A DNA stretch of 34,796 bases from the NCBI GenBank assembly GCA_964528645.1, contig CAZGSR010000028.1:1-34796 (forward strand), given 5' to 3'. Position 1 is the stretch's first letter. Every line of letters starts with the position of its first letter. Below, piece by piece: positions 29,972 through 34,796 of this stretch. Both the position numbers and the translations under genes were made by a program. The DNA is from UBA5734 sp964528645 (GTDB lineage Bacteria; Bacillota; Clostridia; Saccharofermentanales; UBA5734). The notes beneath the pieces were generated by a model, which did not search any database, was not told the DNA's origin, and saw nothing but the letters and a program-made list of their open reading frames with translations.

Positions 29972-31228
29972 ATGGAAAACAGACAGACCATCAAGGTTGG
30001 CATCGGTTTTGCCACCGGACGGAAAAGTTTCCGCAAAGTACTGAAAACATACATCTACAACTGGTTGGAGTCTGGTCTGGTCAAAGACCGGTCGGTCCAG
30101 CTCAATTTGTTCGTCGCCTATGACCTCAATTACCAGAAGTCCAAGGCGACCGATTTTACGAGGATCAAGGCAGACCTGCTCAAACTGGTCGACCAGGTCC
30201 ATTTCATCGGCGAGTCGGAAATAGAAGCCACCATCGCCGATTTGACGGGCCGAGAGGTTCTTTCGGAAAAGGAAGCTGGGCAAGTCTTCGGCCTTGGTTA
30301 TGCATCGATGCGTAACAGTGTCCTCTACCAGGCGATGAAGCACGGCATGGACTACCTGATCTTTCTCGATGATGATGAATACCCGCTGGCGGTGACCAAG
30401 ACCAAAGCCACGGCTATCTGGAGCGGCCAGCATATCCTGTCCAGCCATCTCAAAGCCATCGGCGGGGCAGACATCACCTATGGCCACCATTGTGGCTACA
30501 TCTCGCCGATTCCCTCAGTCACGTTCAATGACACCTTGGATGAATCCACCTTCCGGGGCTTCATCGAGGCGATCAGCAATGACATTGTCAATTGGGAGAC
30601 GATCCGCAAGGTCATGGCGAACGGCGGCGTCACCTATGCCGATACGTCTGTCCTGACTTCCGAAGATCCAGTGGAAGTCGAAGAGGTCAATCATGCCAAA
30701 TTCATCTCAGGGTCGAACCTGTGCATCAACCTGACCCAGCCAGAGCGGGTCTTCCCCTTCTACAATCCGCCCCATGCCCGAGGTGAAGACACCTTCCTGA
30801 GCACATGCCTGGGCGAGCGGAAAGTGCTCAGGATTCCCTGCTATGCCTTCCATGACGGATTTGCCACCTACAACCATCTGCTCGACGGCGTGCTGCCCAC
30901 TCATTTGCACCGGATCGAAGCCAGTTCCGAAGCCATCATCAACCGGTTCCTCAAGGCCTGCATTGGCTGGATCCGCTACAAACCGCTCCTGCTGCACATC
31001 ACACAGCCGGAGCACTATGACGAAAGAATCCAGCAGATGCGCCAGATGCTGGACAAGACTTTACCTGCCGTCAGTGAATTCTTCGGCAATCCTGAATTCA
31101 TGAAAATCAAAAAAGAATTGGAAACCTATCATCGCAAAGTCGCAGCCCATGCCCAGGCATTTAGCGCTATCAAGCGCTATTGGGCCCGGATCGCGGCGGA
31201 TCTCATGGATTCAAGACAGGTTCTCTGA
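29972..31228 (+). CDS. glycosyltransferase-like protein, function unknown
   Basis: A 418-residue protein, cytosolic by sequence. It begins KVGIGFATGRKSFRKVLKTYIYNW, and near residue 132 has YLIFLDDDEYPLA, a DxD-type metal/nucleotide-sugar motif of GT-A glycosyltransferases. GYISPIPSV and ISGSNLCINL segments follow, then HARGEDTFLSTCL, where the acidic residues resemble the ED motif in the second half of GT-A folds. Donor and acceptor are unknown. AGGAGG 6 nt before the ATG sets the start. It stands alone, and its last 26 bp overlap the convergent GGDEF/HD-GYP gene. A link to a c-di-GMP-controlled surface sugar is speculation. Confidence 0.6.
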   Translation: MENRQTIKVGIGFATGRKSFRKVLKTYIYNWLESGLVKDRSVQLNLFVAYDLNYQKSKATDFTRIKADLLKLVDQVHFIGESEIEATIADLTGREVLSEKEAGQVFGLGYASMRNSVLYQAMKHGMDYLIFLDDDEYPLAVTKTKATAIWSGQHILSSHLKAIGGADITYGHHCGYISPIPSVTFNDTLDESTFRGFIEAISNDIVNWETIRKVMANGGVTYADTSVLTSEDPVEVEEVNHAKFISGSNLCINLTQPERVFPFYNPPHARGEDTFLSTCLGERKVLRIPCYAFHDGFATYNHLLDGVLPTHLHRIEASSEAIINRFLKACIGWIRYKPLLLHITQPEHYDERIQQMRQMLDKTLPAVSEFFGNPEFMKIKKELETYHRKVAAHAQAFSAIKRYWARIAADLMDSRQVL

Positions 31229-34200
31229 CCATTTCAGGATCAGCGAAAGCGCCTGGTTCTTTGTCCAGGACATTTTGCATGATTCCGATGAAAATCCGGC
31301 TCAGCTCAGGATCGAACTGGCTGCCAGCACATTGCTCGATTTCATGCAGGGCAGCCTGGGCACTCTGGGCTTTCTTGTACGAGCGGGAATGCGTGATGAC
31401 ATCAAAGGTGTCGATGATGGTGAGGATCCGGGCCAGCTTGGGGATCTCTTCCCCTTTGAGCCCGGATGGATAGCCTGTACCATCCCAGCGTTCGTGATGG
31501 TGCAAAATCGCTTCAGCGATGTTTTTCAGCTCAGGCGTCGCTTTGGCCAGATTGTAGCCTTTTTCGGGATGCTTGCGCATCACGTCCCATTCCTCCCGGT
31601 TCAGCGGCCCGTCCTTGGCAAGGATCTTGTCCGGGATGCCGATCTTGCCGACATCGTGCAAGACACTGAGCAGGCGCAATTCCTCCATTTCGTAGTCAGT
31701 CAGGCCGATGGCCTGGCCGATCCGCTGGGACAGATCGCTGAGGCGGCTGGCATGTTCTTCGGTTTCGTAGCTCTTTTCAAAGACCATTTTCTCAATTGAG
31801 AAAATGAGGTTGTTGCGGTAGCTCTTGGATTCCATCAGCTTGTGCCGGTACATCCGGTCTTCAGCCAGTTTCAAAAGGTCGGTCAAATCGGTGTCGACAC
31901 TGCTGGCGGTGGCACAGCCCAACGACAGGCTGGGCGGGATGGGGCGGTGGGGCGAGGCAGCACAGAGGGACAGGATCCGGTCGCAGATTGCCTTGGCGCC
32001 AGGTTCATCCGTCTGGGGCAAAATGACAGCAAATTCGTCGCCGCCCCAGCGGGCAGCAATATCCTCGTGGCGGATCGACTGGCGAATGATGCTGGCTATG
32101 GCCTTGAGCAGGCGGTCACCCTCGAGATGGCCAAAAATATCATTGCTGATCTTGAGGCCGTTGCAGTCTCCGAGAATGATGGTGATCGGATACTGTCGCA
32201 TGGTGTTGAGGCGGAGCATTTCCTCCTCGAAAAAGGCGCGGTTGTAAAGGCCGGTCAAACGGTCATGGTAGCTGATGTAGCGGATGGCATCGTTTTCCTT
32301 TTTGCTTTGGGTGACATCGCGGAAAACGGTGACCTCGCCATAGAACTGGCCCTTTTCATCCTCAATCCGCGATGTGGTTGTGGAAATGAAAAATCGTTCC
32401 CCGGATTTGGAGACCAGCAGCAAACTGTTGTCGGTTTCGCTTAAAGGCCTCAGCCGGTTGATGGAAAAACGGTTGCTTTCATCCTCTGTCAGCTGGGCCT
32501 TGGCTGGATTGAAAACCTGCGCCAGAGCCAGATTCCGGGCTGAGGCCCACGTCCAGCCTGTCATTTGTTCCGCCCGGCGGTTCATCAGGGTGATGCGGCC
32601 ATCAAGGTCGGTGGCAATCACGCCCTCACCGATGGAATGCAGGGTTGTCGCCAGGCGGCGTTCGTTGAGCTTGATCGACTGGATGTTATCGCTGCGGATC
32701 TGGGCATTGACGATGATTTCACCAATCAGGCGAATCAGCTTGAGATCACTGTCAAACCAGAGGTCGCGGTATTTGTCCTGTTTGATCCGGACATAGGCCA
32801 CTGTTTCCGAATCAATCTCGATCGGGACACCAATGGTCTCGTACCGGTCACTGATCTGACTGTTGATGGCTGCCTGCACATCCAGAAGCCTCTTTTCACT
32901 CCGGTAACTCAACGTATTTCGGCGCCGGAAATAGCTGGATGGCACCATTTCAATCGAACATTCCAGGGCATTTTCAAATTCACAGACCAGGCGCAAGACA
33001 GCAGTGATTTCACGCTCGAGGCCCTCCGCTTTGACAGCGATGAACCGCGAGGAGATCTGTGCGATCATCTGCTCGATGTCAAGGCGATGGGAGAGCATGG
33101 ATTCGGCGTGCTTGCTGGCAGTCATGTCTAGCAACCGCAGAGTCATGGCGACGAGATTGCCAGCCTGGTCAAGACTGGGAAAAACTTGGGTCAGGTAATG
33201 AAGGCTGCTTTTGTGGCCATGCGGATACAGGACAAGGTCTGCCCTTGTGGCCAGGCCATTGCGGCAATCCCGCACAGCCTGGTTGTACAGGTCCATGGAT
33301 TCATTGCTGATAAAGCCAGCAATTTTGTGTCCCAGAAGTGCTGTGGCGGTTTCGCCCAGTTTGGCCGCCGTGTCGGAAGAGATGTAGATGATGGTTCCAT
33401 CGGGTGCGAGGCAGCAACTTTCTGAAGCGATAAACTCAGACAAGCTTGCTGGCAGTTCACCTGCCGGCCAGCCCAATTGCAAGGTGGCACGCAGATCGCT
33501 CCGGCTAAGCCTGACCAGAAAGGCGCGCTGCCTGCTGTCACGGGACAAGGATACCTCTGGCATCAGCAGACTCTTGCCAAATTGCTTTCCGGGCAAAGAA
33601 AGGGTGAGCACCTTGTCTTGTGAGTCCTGCAAGACACTGTCCTGGCCGGTTACAATCGATTGCAGCAAGGTGGCGGACTCCGGGGCCAGAAGGTGGTCAA
33701 AGGGTCTGCCTGGCTGTGTCAGGTCTGCCGCAAACCCAAACGTGGCCAGCAAAGGGAGATGCCTATGCAAAATCATGCCCTTGGAATCGAGGACGGCAAC
33801 CGTTGCCGGGCAACACTGGGTCATGACTTCAAACATGGACTCCGGCAGAGTGCCAGGTATCTGTCTTTCTGCCACGCCGGAAAGAGAATAGGTTCGCAAG
33901 GCCAAGGTTTCATAGAGGAAATCGGCCATGAAACCCTGGTGCGCAGACCCTGGCAGATTAAAAGAGGATGCTTCGGACCAGTCTCCAGACAGCTGGACCT
34001 GGCCAAGCCGCTTTTCGAAGGTGCTGACTTGGTTTTTCAGCTGTTCGTTAGCCCGCGCCAATTCCCAGGCTTTGCGTGCCTGGCGCCGGCTGGACCGGCT
34101 GAACCAGACGGCATAGACGCCCATGAGCAAGCCTGCCAGGGGCCAGACCAACAGGTGAATCCAGTGATTGGAAAAAGTCGCCAGAAGATCGCTTGTGTCC

Positions 34201-34475
34201 CGCAGAGAGACTGTTCCACGCTGAAAAAAATCGACCAGGCTTTCGGTCATTGCCAAGCCCAGTCCAGAAGCGATCCCGGCAACCGGTCCGAAGGGGACTG
34301 CAGTCAGGATCACCAGAGGCAAAGCAAGCCAGGCAAAATTCAAGTTGGTACTGGATCTGAACCACCAGAGAAAGACAAGACAGGAAAGATGGGCCAGCCA
34401 GACAAGAATTTCCAGCAGGTGAACCGGCAAAAACCGGCCCCTGGGTCCTCGGGTCTGTTGCTTGGTCATAAGCAT
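31203..34475 (-). CDS. multidomain PAS/GGDEF/HD-GYP c-di-GMP signalling protein
   Basis: A 1090-residue membrane sensor. Roughly four helices lie in residues 15-127, then a coiled segment and two PAS-like regions (about 215-280 and 345-460). A GAF-like region (about 465-595) and a clear PAS (GEGVIATDLDGRITLMNRRAEQMTGW, about 610-730) follow. The GGDEF domain has intact WGGDEF near 810 and an RHED inhibitory site five residues before. The HD-GYP domain has LHDVGKIG near 940 and HHERWDGTGYPSGL near 997. It could both make (GGDEF) and degrade (HD-GYP) c-di-GMP, and all key residues seen are intact. GGAGG 7 nt before ATG 34475 supports the start. Its end overlaps the convergent glycosyltransferase-like gene by 26 bp. 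Confidence 0.9.
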   Translation of the reverse strand: MLMTKQQTRGPRGRFLPVHLLEILVWLAHLSCLVFLWWFRSSTNLNFAWLALPLVILTAVPFGPVAGIASGLGLAMTESLVDFFQRGTVSLRDTSDLLATFSNHWIHLLVWPLAGLLMGVYAVWFSRSSRRQARKAWELARANEQLKNQVSTFEKRLGQVQLSGDWSEASSFNLPGSAHQGFMADFLYETLALRTYSLSGVAERQIPGTLPESMFEVMTQCCPATVAVLDSKGMILHRHLPLLATFGFAADLTQPGRPFDHLLAPESATLLQSIVTGQDSVLQDSQDKVLTLSLPGKQFGKSLLMPEVSLSRDSRQRAFLVRLSRSDLRATLQLGWPAGELPASLSEFIASESCCLAPDGTIIYISSDTAAKLGETATALLGHKIAGFISNESMDLYNQAVRDCRNGLATRADLVLYPHGHKSSLHYLTQVFPSLDQAGNLVAMTLRLLDMTASKHAESMLSHRLDIEQMIAQISSRFIAVKAEGLEREITAVLRLVCEFENALECSIEMVPSSYFRRRNTLSYRSEKRLLDVQAAINSQISDRYETIGVPIEIDSETVAYVRIKQDKYRDLWFDSDLKLIRLIGEIIVNAQIRSDNIQSIKLNERRLATTLHSIGEGVIATDLDGRITLMNRRAEQMTGWTWASARNLALAQVFNPAKAQLTEDESNRFSINRLRPLSETDNSLLLVSKSGERFFISTTTSRIEDEKGQFYGEVTVFRDVTQSKKENDAIRYISYHDRLTGLYNRAFFEEEMLRLNTMRQYPITIILGDCNGLKISNDIFGHLEGDRLLKAIASIIRQSIRHEDIAARWGGDEFAVILPQTDEPGAKAICDRILSLCAASPHRPIPPSLSLGCATASSVDTDLTDLLKLAEDRMYRHKLMESKSYRNNLIFSIEKMVFEKSYETEEHASRLSDLSQRIGQAIGLTDYEMEELRLLSVLHDVGKIGIPDKILAKDGPLNREEWDVMRKHPEKGYNLAKATPELKNIAEAILHHHERWDGTGYPSGLKGEEIPKLARILTIIDTFDVITHSRSYKKAQSAQAALHEIEQCAGSQFDPELSRIFIGIMQNVLDKEPGAFADPEMVREPVLNP

Positions 34476-34628
34476 CTTCGTGCCTCCGGTGGTTCGACAA
34501 CGATCGTCATTTTAAATGATTCATGTATAAAACAACGCTTTTGATGTAATTAATACAGTTTAAGGCCATTATCCAAGAGAAGCATCCCGACTGCAACAGG
34601 CAGGGGCAAAAAAGGAGCAAATTAAAGG

Positions 34629-34681
34629 GATTCGAACCAGTCTTCTGACACATTTTCCGATTGTCCGCCAGTCTTCGAATC
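34629..34681. repeat. inverted repeat with internal direct repeats upstream of right-edge promoter
   Basis: GATTCGAA (34629-34636) and TTCGAATC (34674-34681) are perfect 8-bp inverted arms. CCAGTCTTC occurs directly after the left arm (34637-34645) and again at 34668-34676, overlapping the right arm. The right arm lies between the -35 and -10 of the promoter, so a DNA-binding protein is plausible. Confidence 0.5.
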
Positions 34682-34689
34682 ATTATAAT
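34661..34689 (+). promoter_or_regulatory. promoter reading out of the right edge
   Basis: -35 TTGTCC (34661-34666), 17 bp, perfect -10 TATAAT (34684-34689). It would start transcription near 34696 on the plus strand, toward a gene outside the window. Confidence 0.65.
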
Positions 34690-34693
34690 TGTT

Positions 34694-34796
34694 TTTGAGG
34701 AACCAGGCATCCATAAGAAAATGGAGGTCTGGTTTTTATGTCCTGACTTTTACAGTTTAGTCCTCAAATACTAGAAGAAGAATATAAGGCGATCGA
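34694..34796 (+). promoter_or_regulatory. structured leader of an unseen gene, possible attenuator
   Basis: AACCAG/CTGGTT (34701-34706, 34729-34734) closes a hairpin with an inner TCCAT/ATGGA stem, and its 3' arm runs into a five-T tract, which looks like a terminator close to the start site. TTTGAGG (34694-34700) can also pair with CCTCAAA (34762-34768) around it. A 17-codon frame, MEVWFLCPDFYSLVLKY, spans 34721-34774. I cannot match this to a known riboswitch. The leader is cut by the window end. Confidence 0.45.

Noticed and set aside
34627..34640. tRNA-like T-arm (GGTTCGAATCC on the minus strand)
   Set aside because: The five flanking bases do not pair, and no anticodon or acceptor stem can be built around it.
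34507..34710. 67-codon minus-strand frame at the right edge
   Set aside because: No ribosome-binding site, unlikely composition, and it overlaps the promoter and leader structure.

Overview
The window looks like part of a low- to mid-GC Gram-positive genome of the Clostridia type. The signs are strong AGGAGG-like ribosome-binding sites, TTGACA/TATAAT promoters, lipobox substrate-binding proteins, ROK regulators, a DUF1836 protein and a BusR-type regulator of an OpuA-like osmolyte transporter. I could not fix genus or species. I found no rRNA, tRNA, CRISPR array, transposase or phage gene.

Positions 228-12407 are one long minus-strand block that reads as a polyol or sugar catabolic operon. 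It runs substrate-binding lipoprotein, ATPase, permease (ribose/xylose class), zinc alcohol dehydrogenase, SDR dehydrogenase, ROK regulator, a small PH-like unknown, FGGY kinase, second zinc alcohol dehydrogenase, xylulokinase-like FGGY kinase, HAD phosphatase. The likely logic is import of a polyol, oxidation to a ketose, phosphorylation, and entry into the pentose phosphate pathway. The promoter at 12563-12591 carries two inverted repeats at and downstream of the start site. A second ROK regulator (13231-14388) and a LacI-type regulator (14519-15511) upstream are candidate controllers. Hairpins at 11322-11350, 8842-8864 and 6866-6904 probably tune expression within the operon.

Between the operon promoter and the second ROK gene (12871-13203) lies the most unusual part: three hairpins whose stems differ in sequence but stay fully paired, with a shared loop word (GAAATTGCACGATCC or a relative) directly before the right arm. 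A 26-bp direct repeat with a 130-bp period runs between them. I know no family that explains this.

Positions 15676-25512 are short transcription units in mixed orientations: acetolactate synthase ilvB-ilvN; a membrane diguanylate cyclase; a PIN-like protein; an MBOAT acyltransferase; metF; a LysR regulator; an SGNH hydrolase; a DUF1836 regulator followed by a TRIC-type channel. Two tandem repeats (2 x 32 bp and 3 x 42 bp) flank the TRIC gene.

Positions 25892-29799 form an osmoprotection module: a glycine-betaine-class ABC transporter (binding protein, permease, CBS-domain ATPase) and, convergent to it, a GntR/RCK_C protein of the BusR type, a family known to repress betaine uptake in response to c-di-AMP. 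The right end holds a glycosyltransferase-like gene convergent with a large PAS/GGDEF/HD-GYP c-di-GMP protein. At the very edge a good promoter (34661-34689) starts a structured leader for a gene outside the window.
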